Part shown: positions 17,884 through 27,620 of the stretch, piece after piece
Layout: each line of letters begins with the position of its first letter
Numbering within the stretch: position 1 is the stretch's first letter
Origin: Comamonas testosteroni TK102
GTDB taxonomy: Bacteria; Pseudomonadota; Gammaproteobacteria; Burkholderiales; Burkholderiaceae_C
Assembly (NCBI RefSeq): GCF_000739375.1
Contig: NZ_CP006704.1
Span: forward strand, 3,286,001-3,350,000
Reading direction: 5' to 3'
DNA: 64,000 nucleotides
Notes under the pieces: model-generated
Told to the model about the DNA's origin: nothing
The model's database searches: none
The model's input: the letters and a program-made list of their open reading frames with translations, nothing else
Made by a program: the position numbers and the translations under genes

Positions 17884-18774
17884 ATGGATCTGAATGCCGT
17901 ACAAATGCTCATCAAGGTGGCCGAGTGCAAAAGCTTTACCCAGGCCGCACATATTCTGGGGACCACGCAGTCCCGCATCTCGCGGGCGATTGCTCAACTG
18001 GAGGCCGACCTGGGCACTCGGCTGCTGCATCGCAATACGCGCAATGTCTCGCTCACGCCCGACGGCTTCACTCTGGTGGACCACAGCACCGCGCTGATTG
18101 CCGGGCTTGAGGAAGCGCGCCAGCTCCTGCTGGACCGGCGCTGCGAACCCACTGGCGTGCTGCGCATGACCGCACCCTCGGTGCTGGGGCGGGTGGTGCT
18201 CACGCCGCTGCTGGGGCCCATGATGGATCGCTATCCGGGCCTGCAGATCGACGCCAGCTTTACCGACAGGGTGGTGGACATGGTGGACGAAGGCTTTGAC
18301 GCAGCCGTGCGCATAGGCCCTCTGGCCGACAGCCGCATGATTGCGCGCCGCCTGCCGCCGCTGCGCTGGGTGACCGTGGTCGCACCCAGCTATCTGCAAG
18401 CCCATGGCGCACCGCATACGCTGCAAGAGCTGGCCCGGCACCGCTGCCTGTCGGTCTACAACCACTACCTGGGATTCAAGGTTCCCTGGCAGTTCAAGGC
18501 CGAAGGGCAAGAGCCGCTGGACTGGATGCCCCCGCAGTCCATCAGCTTCGACAGCGGCGACCCTTTGGTCGAGGGCTCACTGGCCGGTCTGGGCGTGGCC
18601 CAGGTCATGGAGTTTGCCGTGCGCGAGCACATTGCCAGTGCACGGCTCATACCCGTGCTGACCGAGCTCGAAGGCCGCAGCCGCGAGCTGTCTCTGGTCT
18701 ACCCGCGCACCCGCCATGCCTCGCCCAAAGTCAAGGCGCTGACCCAGATGCTGCTGGAGCAGGCGCGCTGGTAA
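17884..18774 (+). CDS. LysR family transcriptional regulator
   Basis: The N-terminal winged helix-turn-helix (MDLNAVQMLIKVAECKSFTQAAHILGTTQSRISRAIAQLE) is followed by a periplasmic-binding-like effector domain from about residue 90 (GVLRMTAPSVLGRVVLTPLLGPMMDRYPGLQIDASFTDRVVDMVDEGFDAAVRIG). The effector domain is of the CrgA-like subgroup. The ATG at 17884 is chosen because it starts the helix-turn-helix; an upstream ATG at 17833 lies in the operator. It is divergent from the DHA2 pump at 16220-17686, the likely target. Confidence 0.88.
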   Translation: MDLNAVQMLIKVAECKSFTQAAHILGTTQSRISRAIAQLEADLGTRLLHRNTRNVSLTPDGFTLVDHSTALIAGLEEARQLLLDRRCEPTGVLRMTAPSVLGRVVLTPLLGPMMDRYPGLQIDASFTDRVVDMVDEGFDAAVRIGPLADSRMIARRLPPLRWVTVVAPSYLQAHGAPHTLQELARHRCLSVYNHYLGFKVPWQFKAEGQEPLDWMPPQSISFDSGDPLVEGSLAGLGVAQVMEFAVREHIASARLIPVLTELEGRSRELSLVYPRTRHASPKVKALTQMLLEQARW

Positions 18775-18809
18775 GCGACAGGCCGCAGCCGCTCGGAACG
18801 GCAGCACCG

Positions 18810-19997
18810 TCAAACCTTGCGAACGGCACTCTCGCCAGCCGCTTGCGCCGCAGGACTGCGGCCGGCCTTGCCCAGCCAGACCAGGCCCAGACCGCCTGCA
18901 GCCAGCGCAGCGCCCACCAGCGGCACGGCCGCATATCCCAGGCCCTGACCGATGACGAAGCCGCCCAACGCAGCGCCCACCGCATTGCCCAGATTGAATG
19001 CCCCCACATTGACCGATGAAGCCAGGCCCGGCGCCTGCGCTGCGGCCTGCATGACCCGCATCTGCACTGGCGGCACGATGCCAAAGGCCGCAGCGCCCCA
19101 GACCACCAGACCGATGGCCGCCCCCAGATGGGTGGTCATGACCAGCGGCAGCAAGGCCATGATGATGGCGAGCAGCGCCAGAATGATCTTGGTGGCACCG
19201 TCCAGCGACCAGTCGGCCAGCTTGCCGCCCAGCGTATTGCCCAGCGTGAACCCGATGCCGATCAGCACCAGGGCAAAGGCCACAAAGCCGGGGCTGGCGT
19301 GCGTGATCTCGGCCAGCACGGGTGCCACATAGGTATAGAGCGCAAACATGGCGCCGGCCCCCAGCACCGTGGTGCCCATGGCCAGCAGCACTTCGGGGCG
19401 TGCCAGCACCTTCAGTTCGCGGCGCACGTCGGGGCGTGTGCCCGGTTCGCCCTTGGGCAGTGCCAGCCACAACGCAGCAATGGTGATCAGGCCCAGCACG
19501 GCCGTGCCGCCAAAAGCCAGGCGCCAGCCCACTTGCTGGCCGATCCAGGTCGCAGCGGGCACGCCACCGATATTGGCAATCGTCAGGCCCATGAACATCG
19601 CGGCAATCGCGCTGGCCTGCTTGTCCCTGGGCACCACGCTCGCTGCCACCACGGCACCGATGCCGAAGAAAGCGCCGTGGTTGAGACTGGTGACCAGACG
19701 CGACAGCAGCAGCGTGGTATAGCCCGGGGCAAAGGCCGACAGTAGATTACCCATGGTGAACAGCACCATCAGGCCCATCAGCGCAGCCCGTTTGCCAAAA
19801 CGGCTGAAAAGCAGCGTCATGACCGGAGCCCCCAGCATGACACCCACGGCATAGGCCGAGACCAGCATGCCCGCCGTGGGAATGCTGACCTGCACCCCAT
19901 CGGCAATCACGGGCAGCAATCCCATGGGAGTGAACTCGGTCGTGCCAATGGCAAAAGCGCCAACGGCAAGGGCAAATAAGGCGGCAGATGATTTCAT
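18810..19997 (-). CDS. MFS transporter, DHA1 (12-helix, arabinose-efflux-like) family
   Basis: The 395-residue protein has twelve predicted membrane helices. Its start MKSSAALFALAVGAFAIGTTEFTPMGLLPVIADGV is the hallmark of the YdhP/AraJ-type DHA1 subgroup. Motif A appears as LFSRFGKRAALMGLMVLF, and the conserved VTSLNHGAFFGIGAVVAASVV is present. It is probably an exporter of small hydrophobic compounds or sugars; the substrate is unknown. It is convergent with the LysR gene at 17884 with only 35 bp between them. Confidence 0.88.
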   Translation of the reverse strand: MKSSAALFALAVGAFAIGTTEFTPMGLLPVIADGVQVSIPTAGMLVSAYAVGVMLGAPVMTLLFSRFGKRAALMGLMVLFTMGNLLSAFAPGYTTLLLSRLVTSLNHGAFFGIGAVVAASVVPRDKQASAIAAMFMGLTIANIGGVPAATWIGQQVGWRLAFGGTAVLGLITIAALWLALPKGEPGTRPDVRRELKVLARPEVLLAMGTTVLGAGAMFALYTYVAPVLAEITHASPGFVAFALVLIGIGFTLGNTLGGKLADWSLDGATKIILALLAIIMALLPLVMTTHLGAAIGLVVWGAAAFGIVPPVQMRVMQAAAQAPGLASSVNVGAFNLGNAVGAALGGFVIGQGLGYAAVPLVGAALAAGGLGLVWLGKAGRSPAAQAAGESAVRKV

Positions 19998-20722
19998 AGC
20001 CCGCAGTGTGCCGGCTTCATCTTTGCCGATTAAGCCCTGTATTCAATAAATTCTCTTGAATTGAATTCAAAAATAGAAATACTCACGAAACCATCACCGG
20101 CACACTGCAGCCTGTTTCGGCCGGGATGCTCAGATGGCATCTTGCAACTGCCGGGGACTGCCGATCTACTCCACCGCCCGCATGCAGGCACAGCCGGAAG
20201 AACAGCGCCAGACCGCGCAGCCGCGTCGTGGCAGCATGCAAGTTGCAGGCTCTGTGTTGCTGCCGCCGTTAAAACCGAGGTCTGGCAAATCGGGCTGCGG
20301 AAAAATCACCGACGCTCCAGGCTCGCTGCAGCCTCTACCGGCTGGCCGAAAGACCGCTGTCGGTCCGTGCTTTGCCTCGATCCGTTGCGTCCATGCCACC
20401 ATTTGTGCGCCACCGCTCCATGCAAAGCCAATGCCGCCCACAAGAGGCAGCCACCGGACCGAGCCCGTAAACCCATAAAAAACAGATACTTGGAAGAATT
20501 CCAGCCAATTCGCTGCACTTCATGACAACCCGAAGCGCACGCACCGCCCATAAATCCCTCACAATCTGCACCCACTGAACGGCAATGAGTGTCATCGCCG
20601 ATCGCGCACGCCGCGTTGTTATCCCAGGGCCGGCCGTGCAGAACCACAATAATGCAAGCCATGACAACGGCCTTAGCCAGCCTGTTTCCCCTTGTCATGT
20701 CCTGCCAGAAAATCTCGTATTC
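19998..20722. other. long intergenic region with no supported gene
   Basis: This is about 725 bp between two divergent transporter genes. Short open frames exist (for example around 20061-20525), but they have no ribosome binding site, no recognisable domain and arginine/proline-rich translations typical of chance frames in high-GC DNA. The AT-rich stretch 20030-20090 probably holds the promoter of the MFS gene. I see no lysine riboswitch fold before the permease. Confidence 0.5.
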
Positions 20723-22198
20723 ATGAGCGACAGCGAATCCACTGCAGCAACCGGCCAGTTGCACCGTTCCCTCAAGGCCCGTCATATGTCGATGATCGCC
20801 ATCGGCGGCTCCATCGGCACCGGCCTTTTTGTCGCCTCCGGCGCAACCATCTCCCAGGCAGGCCCAGGCGGCGCCTTGCTGGCCTACATGATCGTGGGCC
20901 TGATGGTCTATTTCCTGATGACCAGTCTGGGCGAGATGGCCGCCCACATGCCCGTCTCCGGCTCTTTTGCCACCTATGGCGCCAAGTACGTGGATGAAGG
21001 TTTCGGCTTCGCGCTGGGCTGGAACTACTGGTACAACTGGGCCGTGACCATTGCAGTGGATCTGGTGGCCGCACAGCTGGTGATGGCCTACTGGTTCCCG
21101 GGCACCAACGGAGTGCTCTGGAGTGCGCTGTTTCTGGCCCTGATGTTCGGCCTCAACGCACTGTCGGCCAAGGGCTTTGGCGAATCCGAATTCTGGTTCG
21201 CCGCCATCAAGGTGACCACGGTGCTGGTATTTATTGGCATCGGCGTGCTGATGATCTTCGGCATTCTGCAAGGCGGCGCACCTGACGGAATCTGGGGCAA
21301 TATTGCCAACCTGAGCACGGGCGACGCCCCGTTTGCAGGCGGCTTTGCGGCCTTGATCGGCGTGGCCATGGTGGTGGGCTTTTCCTTCCAGGGCACGGAG
21401 CTGATCGGTATCGCCGCCGGCGAGTCCGAAGATCCCGCCAAGAATGTACCCAAGGCCGTGCGCAAGGTGTTCTGGCGCATTTTGCTGTTCTACGTCTTTG
21501 CCATCCTCATCATCGGCTTGCTGATTCCCTACACCGATCCCAAGCTGCTGCGCAACGACCTGGGCGATATCGCCGTCAGCCCATTCACGCTGGTGTTCGA
21601 GCGTGCCGGCCTGCTGGGCGCCGCAGCCGTGATGAATGCCGTGGTGCTGACCTCGGTGCTGTCGGCCGGCAACTCCGGCATGTATGCCTCCACCCGCATG
21701 CTCTATGCGCTGGCCAAGCAAGGCATGGCGCCCAAGGTGTTCGCCCAGGTCAACACGCGTGGCGTGCCCGTGCTGGCCTTGATCGCCACCACCGTGATCG
21801 CCGCCCTGTGCTTTCTGACCAATATCTTCAGCCCCGAAGTGGTATACATCTGGCTGCTGAATCTGTCCGGCATGTGCGGCTTCGTTGCCTGGCTGGGCAT
21901 TGCCATCAGCCACTATCGTTTCCGCAAGGGCTGCGAGGTGCAGAACTACGATATGAACCAGCTGCCCTACAAGGCAGCGGCCTTCCCCTTCGGCCCCATC
22001 TTCGCCTTTGTGCTGTGCCTGATCATCACCCTGGGCCAGAACTACGAGAACCTGATCAAGGACCAGATCGACTGGGTCGGCGCCATCGCCACCTATATCG
22101 GCCTGCCTCTGTTCCTGGCCATCTGGTTTGGCTACAAATGGGTCAAGGGCACGCGCATCGTCAAATACTCGGAAATGGATCTGAACGGCTCGCGTTAA
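20723..22198 (+). CDS. amino acid permease, APC family (LysP/GabP-like)
   Basis: The 491-residue transporter has about twelve membrane helices. The start segment LHRSLKARHMSMIAIGGSIGTGLFVASGATISQAGPGGALLAYMIVGLMVYFLMTSLGEMA carries the APC signature in helix 1 (GGSIGTGLF) and the amino-acid permease consensus. FSFQGTELIGIAAGESEDPAKNVPKAV lies in the helix 6 region. Overall it most resembles lysine-specific permeases; specificity is inferred. The ATG at 20723 (MSDSESTAATGQ) is used; an upstream in-frame start adds an implausible tail. Confidence 0.85.
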   Translation: MSDSESTAATGQLHRSLKARHMSMIAIGGSIGTGLFVASGATISQAGPGGALLAYMIVGLMVYFLMTSLGEMAAHMPVSGSFATYGAKYVDEGFGFALGWNYWYNWAVTIAVDLVAAQLVMAYWFPGTNGVLWSALFLALMFGLNALSAKGFGESEFWFAAIKVTTVLVFIGIGVLMIFGILQGGAPDGIWGNIANLSTGDAPFAGGFAALIGVAMVVGFSFQGTELIGIAAGESEDPAKNVPKAVRKVFWRILLFYVFAILIIGLLIPYTDPKLLRNDLGDIAVSPFTLVFERAGLLGAAAVMNAVVLTSVLSAGNSGMYASTRMLYALAKQGMAPKVFAQVNTRGVPVLALIATTVIAALCFLTNIFSPEVVYIWLLNLSGMCGFVAWLGIAISHYRFRKGCEVQNYDMNQLPYKAAAFPFGPIFAFVLCLIITLGQNYENLIKDQIDWVGAIATYIGLPLFLAIWFGYKWVKGTRIVKYSEMDLNGSR

Positions 22199-22224
22199 TA
22201 CCTAGTCATTTTTGATCCCCCCTA

Positions 22225-22256
22225 AGGGCAGCACCGGCAACGGCGCTGCCCTTTTT
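22225..22256 (+). terminator. Rho-independent terminator of permease gene
   Basis: A GGGCAGC/GCTGCCC stem with a 12-nt loop is followed by five T residues, 27 bp past the permease stop. Confidence 0.85.
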
Positions 22257-22380
22257 GCATCATGGGCCGGCCCCGGACGCTGCCGATTAGTCTCAACAGA
22301 CGATTCATGTCATGACAAATATCTGAAGAATCGATGCTCGCAGGCAAGAGCCTGCATGGTTTTCACCAGGGAGGAGAGCA

Positions 22381-23757
22381 ATGAAAAACAAGACGATGAA
22401 TATGGCGCTGCTGCTGTGCATGGGTTTGCTGAGCGCAGGTGCAGCCTGTGCCAAGGTTCCCGCCGCCGAGGCCGACAAGCTGGGCAAGGAGCTGACCTGC
22501 ACGGGCGCCATCAGGGCCGGCAATGCCGACGGCAGCATTCCGCCCTTCACGGGCAAGATCCTGGGTGTGCCGCCCGGCGTCAAGTTCACCAGGTCCGTGG
22601 GACAGTTCCAGCCCGATATCTATGCCCACGAGAAGCCGCTGTTCGAAATCACGGCCGCCAATATGGCGCAGTACGGCGACAAGCTCAGTGAAGGCCAGAA
22701 GGCGCTGCTTGGCAAATTCCCTGCCAGCATGCGCATTCCCGTCTATCCGGGCCACCGCGACTTCCGCTATGACGACGATATCTGCGCCGTCGCCAAGCGC
22801 AACGCTCAGGAAGCCGAAATCACCAACGACGGCAACGGCGTCAAGGGCTATATGGGCGCCCTTCCCTTCCCCATTCCGAAGAGCGGCGTGGAGCTGCTCT
22901 GGAACAACCTCATGCCCAGCCGCGCCAGCACCGAAGAGGTGGAACGCGACATGGCACTGGTGGGCGCAGGCGGTGATATCGCCTGGGGCCGCACCAGCTA
23001 CATCCAGCTCAGCCGCTATGACTCCAAGGAAAACCTGGGCAAGCCCAACGAAGGCAAGTACGCCTATGTGACCAACTTCTCCATCCTGCCCGAGCGCGAA
23101 AAAGGCGGCGTGATCCTGTCCATCGAGCCCATGAACTTCGGCACGGACAAGCGCCTGGCCTGGAACTACGACCCCGGCACCCGCCGCGTGCGCCAGCTGC
23201 CCGAGTTCGGCTATGACCAACCCTCCCCGGGCACCAGCGGCAAGGCGACCATCGACTCCGAGCGCCTGTTCAACGGTGGCTCCGAGCGCTATGAGTGGAC
23301 CATGCACGGCAAGCGCGAAATGTTCGTTCCTGCCAATACCTTTCGCATCAACCAGCCGCTGAAGTACGCCGATCTGCTCAAGCCCGGCCACCCCAACCCG
23401 GCCTACACCCGCTATGAGCTGCGCCGTGTCTGGGTGCTGGAGGGCAAGCTCAAGCCGGGCTTTCGCCACCTGTACTCCAAGCGCGTGATGTTCATCGACG
23501 AAGATACCGGCCACGCCGTCTCGGGCGACTTCTACGATGCACGCGGCCAGCTGTGGCAGCACGCCGAGATCAATTACTACTATGCCTACGACATCAGGAA
23601 ATGGCATGCAGGCACATCGTTCTACTACGACCTGAATGTCGGCTCCTATGTGAGCATGAATCTGGTCCAGGAGCGCCCCAAGGCGCCGATCCTGGGCAAG
23701 GACAACCTCAAGCCCAGTCAGTACACCCCCGAAGCGATCCGCAATCTGGGCAACTGA
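22381..23757 (+). CDS. DUF1329 domain-containing exported protein
   Basis: The 458-residue protein has a signal peptide (MKNKTMNMALLLCMGLLSAGAACA). The body fits DUF1329: LGKELTCTGAIRAGNADGSIPPFTGK, FPASMRIPVYPGHRDFRYDD, GGRTSYIQ-type middle, MNFGTDKRLAWNYDPGTRRVRQLPEFGYD and ERYEWTMHGKREMFVPANTFRINQP. Family members are periplasmic or outer-membrane proteins resembling lipoprotein-localisation (LolA/LolB-like) folds, and often accompany RND exporters or degradation of hydrophobic compounds. No such partner is adjacent. A strong GGGAGGAG ribosome binding site supports the start. Confidence 0.87.
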   Translation: MKNKTMNMALLLCMGLLSAGAACAKVPAAEADKLGKELTCTGAIRAGNADGSIPPFTGKILGVPPGVKFTRSVGQFQPDIYAHEKPLFEITAANMAQYGDKLSEGQKALLGKFPASMRIPVYPGHRDFRYDDDICAVAKRNAQEAEITNDGNGVKGYMGALPFPIPKSGVELLWNNLMPSRASTEEVERDMALVGAGGDIAWGRTSYIQLSRYDSKENLGKPNEGKYAYVTNFSILPEREKGGVILSIEPMNFGTDKRLAWNYDPGTRRVRQLPEFGYDQPSPGTSGKATIDSERLFNGGSERYEWTMHGKREMFVPANTFRINQPLKYADLLKPGHPNPAYTRYELRRVWVLEGKLKPGFRHLYSKRVMFIDEDTGHAVSGDFYDARGQLWQHAEINYYYAYDIRKWHAGTSFYYDLNVGSYVSMNLVQERPKAPILGKDNLKPSQYTPEAIRNLGN

Positions 23758-23807
23758 TAGACGACAGGTGGCTCAGCCACCGCACGCACCGCACCAAAGG
23801 GTGCAAG

Positions 23808-23833
23808 GAGAGGCCATGGGCCTCTCTTTTTTT
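23808..23833 (+). terminator. Rho-independent terminator of DUF1329 gene
   Basis: GAGAGGCC/GGCCTCTC (8 bp) with a 3-nt loop is followed by seven T residues. Confidence 0.85.
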
Positions 23834-24189
23834 ATGGCTGCTCCAGCGCCCGAAACTGGCACGCCCCCCGCATAGGCCCGGGCAGCGTGCTAGGATGAAA
23901 CACGGCGCCGGCATTGAAAACCATGGCGGCTGACGCCGTTTTTCTGTCTTCGAGTCGATTTCAACGTGAGCATCATTCACAAGCAGCCAGCGCCCCACCC
24001 GGTCACCTGGCAAAGTCCGGATTCATCGGCCATCCGCCGACACCCTTGCCGCCATCGATGCCATGCGGGCCCGGTTCGGACAACACGTCCCGAGTCCCCC
24101 CCCTCGACCCAGGTCGCAGCCTCGCCCTGTTTTAATCTCTGCACAACAAAGCCCGACTAAGCTTGCAGACGGTTTAGTTCGCCGCAATC
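23834..24189. other. intergenic region before SulP gene
   Basis: This is about 355 bp with no convincing gene. It presumably carries the promoter for the SulP-GGDEF-MinD-TrhO gene run. A short hairpin around GGCGGCTGACGCC near 23923-23936 is the only visible structure. Confidence 0.4.
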
Positions 24190-25911
24190 ATGACTTCCAT
24201 GCAATCCCTGGCCCGATGGCTGCCCTTTCTCGATTGGCCCAAACCTACTTTCGGCCTGCTGCGCGGCGAATTCTGGGCCGGCCTGACCGTGGGCCTGATG
24301 CTGCTGCCCCAGGGCGTGGCTTACGCGGCACTGGCCGGCATGCCACTGATCACCGGCATCTACGCCTCCATCATTCCGGCCGCGGTGGCCATTCTCTTCA
24401 GCCCCTCGCCACGGCTCGGCGTGGGGCCGACGGCGCTGAGCGCCTTGCTGATCGGCGCCTCCCTGACCGGCATGGCCGAACCGGGCTCGGCCCAATGGGT
24501 GGTGCTTGCGGCATGGATGGCGATTCTTTCCGGCCTGGTGCAATGGAGTCTGGGCGTGGTGCGCGCAGGCTGGCTGCTCAACCTGGTCACCTCCCCCGTA
24601 CTGGCAGGTTTCACCCAGGCAGCGGCCCTGCTGATCCTGGCCTCGCAGCTGCCCACCCTGCTGGGCATGCGTGCTGACTGGTCCACCGTCTGGCACTCGC
24701 CGTCCATCTACCTGTTCAGCATCCAGTCCATCGCCTACGGCCTGGTCAGCATGGCTCTTCTGATGCTGGCCAAGAAATGGCGTCCTGCCTTTCCCTCTGC
24801 CATTTTCATCATCGGCCTGAGCGGCTTCATCAGCTGGATCACGGGTTTTGCCGATGCGGGCGGCTCCGTGATCGGCCACCTGCCTGCGGGACTGCCCAGC
24901 TTCCAATGGCCCGGTATGCTGGACTGGGAACAGTTCGGCGCCCTGGTCATGCCGGTGCTGGTCATCTCCCTGGTCAGCTTTCTGGAGACGGCCTCCAGCG
25001 CCCAGGTCGAGCATCAGCAGGCCGGCACACGCTGGAACGAGAACCAGGATCTGATTGCCCAGGGCCTGTCAAAGATCAGCGCCGGCCTGTTCGGCAGCTT
25101 TGCCACCAGCGCCTCGTTCTCACGCTCGGCGGTCAATCTGCTCGCCGGTGCCAAGACCGGCTATGCGAATGTCTTTTCCATTTTGCTGGTGGTGGTGGTC
25201 GTGCTCTGGTTCATTCCCTGGCTCTACCATGTGCCTCAGGCCACGCTGGCAGCCATCGTGATCACTGCCGTGCTCAACCTGGTCAAGCCCAGCGCGATCC
25301 TCAAGCTGTTCAGGGTCTCCAAGGTGGAAGCCAGCATCAGCGTCGCCACACTGGTGCTGACCATCGTCACCGCCCCGCGCATGTACTGGGGGGTGTTTGC
25401 GGGCATCATGCTCAGCCAGGCTTACTACCTCTATCACCACCTGCACCCGCGCATCATCGAGATCGGCGAGCATCCCGACGGCAGCCTGCGCAGCCGCCAG
25501 CTCTGGCAGTTGCCCGCCCTGGCGCCCAATTTGGTGGCCCTGCGCATGGACGCAGACCTGGACTTCGCCACGGCCACAGCCCTTGAGCGCTACGCGGCCG
25601 ACGCACTGCAGCAGGCGCCTCAGGCCAAAGACCTGGCCTTGCTGATGCAGTCCATCAACAGCATCGACATCACCGGCGTCGAGACCTTTGCCCGCCTGGA
25701 GCGCATGGTTGCCCTGCGCGGTGGCCTGCTGCATGTGGTGGGGCTGAAATTGCCTGCCGAGCAACGGCTGGAGCGTGCCGGCCTGCTGCACCAGAGCGGC
25801 AGCCCCATCAGGCTCTACCGCACGGATGCCGACTTTCTGCGAACGCTTGGCAATTTCCCCACAGAACCGCGCCCTGTCAACGCTGACGAAAAGCCTACAC
25901 CCACAAAATGA
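24190..25911 (+). CDS. SulP family inorganic anion transporter with STAS domain
   Basis: The 573-residue protein has the SulP arrangement. About residues 25-400 are the membrane domain, beginning LLRGEFWAGLTVGLMLLPQGVAYAALAGMPLITGIYASIIPA (the SulP signature), with GVGPTALSALLIGA and SATSASFSRSAVNLLAGAKT-like helix motifs. About residues 440-550 are a cytoplasmic STAS domain (MDADLDFATATALERYAADAL, LLMQSINSIDITGVETFARLERM). Members carry sulfate, bicarbonate or dicarboxylates; the substrate is not determinable. The GGDEF gene starts 43 bp downstream. Confidence 0.9.
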   Translation: MTSMQSLARWLPFLDWPKPTFGLLRGEFWAGLTVGLMLLPQGVAYAALAGMPLITGIYASIIPAAVAILFSPSPRLGVGPTALSALLIGASLTGMAEPGSAQWVVLAAWMAILSGLVQWSLGVVRAGWLLNLVTSPVLAGFTQAAALLILASQLPTLLGMRADWSTVWHSPSIYLFSIQSIAYGLVSMALLMLAKKWRPAFPSAIFIIGLSGFISWITGFADAGGSVIGHLPAGLPSFQWPGMLDWEQFGALVMPVLVISLVSFLETASSAQVEHQQAGTRWNENQDLIAQGLSKISAGLFGSFATSASFSRSAVNLLAGAKTGYANVFSILLVVVVVLWFIPWLYHVPQATLAAIVITAVLNLVKPSAILKLFRVSKVEASISVATLVLTIVTAPRMYWGVFAGIMLSQAYYLYHHLHPRIIEIGEHPDGSLRSRQLWQLPALAPNLVALRMDADLDFATATALERYAADALQQAPQAKDLALLMQSINSIDITGVETFARLERMVALRGGLLHVVGLKLPAEQRLERAGLLHQSGSPIRLYRTDADFLRTLGNFPTEPRPVNADEKPTPTK

Positions 25912-25954
25912 TAAGGGTCGCTGCTACACTGACGGCCACCATTGATAGCTTGTC

Positions 25955-26749
25955 GTGACCTCATCCGCCCCCCATCAATCCGTGTTCCTGCGCGATCTGC
26001 GCCTTGCCACCGCACACAATCTGGTGACTCGCGCGGGCGGTGGCGATATCCGTCTGCCCACCGACACTCCCACCCATTACCTGCAAGCCCTGATTGATGG
26101 CTTGTGCGCTCTGTCATTGCGCGACCCTCTCACGGGACTGGCCAACCGCCGCCATTTCCGCTCCGTGATCGAGCGCGAAATCGACCGCGTGGCCCGCTCG
26201 GGCGAGACCGCCCTGCTGCTGATGCTGGACATCGACCACTTCAAGCAGATCAACGACGAGCACGGGCATATCGCCGGCGACATGGTGCTGCAATCGGTGG
26301 CACAGACGCTGTCGGAAATCATTCGCCCCATGGACACGCTGGCGCGCTTCGGCGGCGAGGAATTCGCCATAGTGCTGCCGGTCTGCCCCGCGCATCAGGG
26401 CCGTGCGGTCGCCGAGCGCCTGCGCCAGGCCATCGAAGACAACTCCATTGCGGTGTCCTCGGGTCAGATGCTGAAGGTCACCGTGAGTATCGGCGGGGTC
26501 TATGCCCAGCAATGGATTCGCAGCACGGCGCAACTGTGGACCGAGCGTGCCGATCGCCAGCTCTATCTGGCCAAATCGGCAGGCCGCAACTGCGTCTGCG
26601 TCGAGGAACCGCCCGACAGTACGGTGAGTGCCGAGGAAAAAAGCCTGCTTTTCAGCCCTTTGCATGCTGCCTCTTTAGACGAAAATGTTTCCGACAACAC
26701 AGCACCAGACGTAAACACCGACGCCGCAAGCCAGGTCATAACGCCTTGA
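25955..26749 (+). CDS. diguanylate cyclase (GGDEF)
   Basis: The 264-residue protein starts with GTG. A short N-terminal helix region (about residues 1-55) precedes one GGDEF domain: DPLTGLANRRHF, LDIDHFKQINDEHGH, ARFGGEEFAIVLP (catalytic GGEEF at 133-137) and VTVSIGGV. An inhibitory-site RxxD (RPMD, 124-127) sits five residues before GGEEF, so product inhibition by c-di-GMP is expected. The sensory input is not evident. The MinD-like ATPase gene starts 4 bp after the stop, so the two are tightly coupled. Confidence 0.9.
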   Translation: MTSSAPHQSVFLRDLRLATAHNLVTRAGGGDIRLPTDTPTHYLQALIDGLCALSLRDPLTGLANRRHFRSVIEREIDRVARSGETALLLMLDIDHFKQINDEHGHIAGDMVLQSVAQTLSEIIRPMDTLARFGGEEFAIVLPVCPAHQGRAVAERLRQAIEDNSIAVSSGQMLKVTVSIGGVYAQQWIRSTAQLWTERADRQLYLAKSAGRNCVCVEEPPDSTVSAEEKSLLFSPLHAASLDENVSDNTAPDVNTDAASQVITP

Positions 26750-26753
26750 GACG

Positions 26754-27605
26754 ATGGACACCTTGGCCCCTCACCCTACTTTGCCCGCTCATATATCCAT
26801 GGAAGATGCCCTGCGGGCGCCTGGCCGCACCAAGCAGGCCCACATCATTGCCGTCACCAGCGGCAAAGGCGGTGTCGGCAAGACTTTTGTCTCTGCCAAT
26901 CTGGCTGCGGCTCTGACGCGTCATGGCTTCAACGTGCTGGTACTGGACGCCGATCTGGGCCTGGCCAATCTGGACGTGGTGCTCAACCTCTATCCCAAGG
27001 TCACGCTGCACGATGTGTTCACGGGCCGCTCCACGCTGGAAGATGCGATTCTGACCACGCCGGGCGGCTACTCCGTGCTGCTGGCCGGCTCGGGCATGAT
27101 CGAGTATTCGCGCCTGACGCCCGAGATTCGCTCCCAGTTCATGCGTACGGTGGAGCTGCTGCGCCCGCGCTACGACATCATCCTGCTCGACACCGGCGCC
27201 GGTATCTCCGACGTGGTGCTGTTCTCCGTCTCTCTGGCCACCGAGGTGCTGGTCGTGGCTACGCCCGAGCCCACCTCGCTGACCGATGCCTATGCAGCCA
27301 TCAAGGTGCTGGCCCTGCAGCAAAAGCGCCAGCAGATCCGTCTGGTCATCAACCAGGCGCAGCGCCCTGGCGATGGCCGCGCCATCACGGGCCAGCTGCA
27401 GCAGGTGCTCAACCGCTTCGTGACCACCGATTCCGGTCAGCCGCTACAGCTGACTCACTGGGGCGATATTCCGGTCGACTCCGCCGTGCGCGAAGCCGTG
27501 ATGCGCCGACAGCTGCTGCTGCAGGCCATGCCCGGAGCACCCGCATCCCTCGCAGTGGCACAGCTGTCCAATAAAATCAAGGCAGAGCTGACGGCCCCGG
27601 TCTGA
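26754..27605 (+). CDS. MinD/ParA-family P-loop ATPase (FlhG/YlxH-like)
   Basis: The 283-residue ATPase has a deviant Walker A (SGKGGVGKT, with K38 and K43), VLVLDADLGLANLDVVLNLYPKVTLHDVF, the switch DTGAGISDVVLFSVSLATEVLVV and TPEPTSLTDAYAAIKVL. This pattern is closest to the FlhG/YlxH branch, which sets number or position of flagella, rather than to MinD itself. A short N-terminal extension (1-28) may hold an activation segment. No flagellar gene is in the window; the coupled diguanylate cyclase suggests a link to motility or surface behaviour. Confidence 0.8.
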   Translation: MDTLAPHPTLPAHISMEDALRAPGRTKQAHIIAVTSGKGGVGKTFVSANLAAALTRHGFNVLVLDADLGLANLDVVLNLYPKVTLHDVFTGRSTLEDAILTTPGGYSVLLAGSGMIEYSRLTPEIRSQFMRTVELLRPRYDIILLDTGAGISDVVLFSVSLATEVLVVATPEPTSLTDAYAAIKVLALQQKRQQIRLVINQAQRPGDGRAITGQLQQVLNRFVTTDSGQPLQLTHWGDIPVDSAVREAVMRRQLLLQAMPGAPASLAVAQLSNKIKAELTAPV

Positions 27606-27620
27606 GCTGCATCACCGTCG

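Noticed and set aside
20061..20525. A 154-codon frame in the gap before the permease
   Set aside because: No ribosome binding site, odd composition and no domain; treated as intergenic.
20500..20722. Lysine riboswitch before the LysP-like permease
   Set aside because: No conserved five-helix core or terminator/antiterminator pair is visible.
20306..21913. A 535-codon minus-strand frame opposite the amino acid permease
   Set aside because: Antisense shadow rich in His and Gln; the permease on the plus strand is clearly coding.
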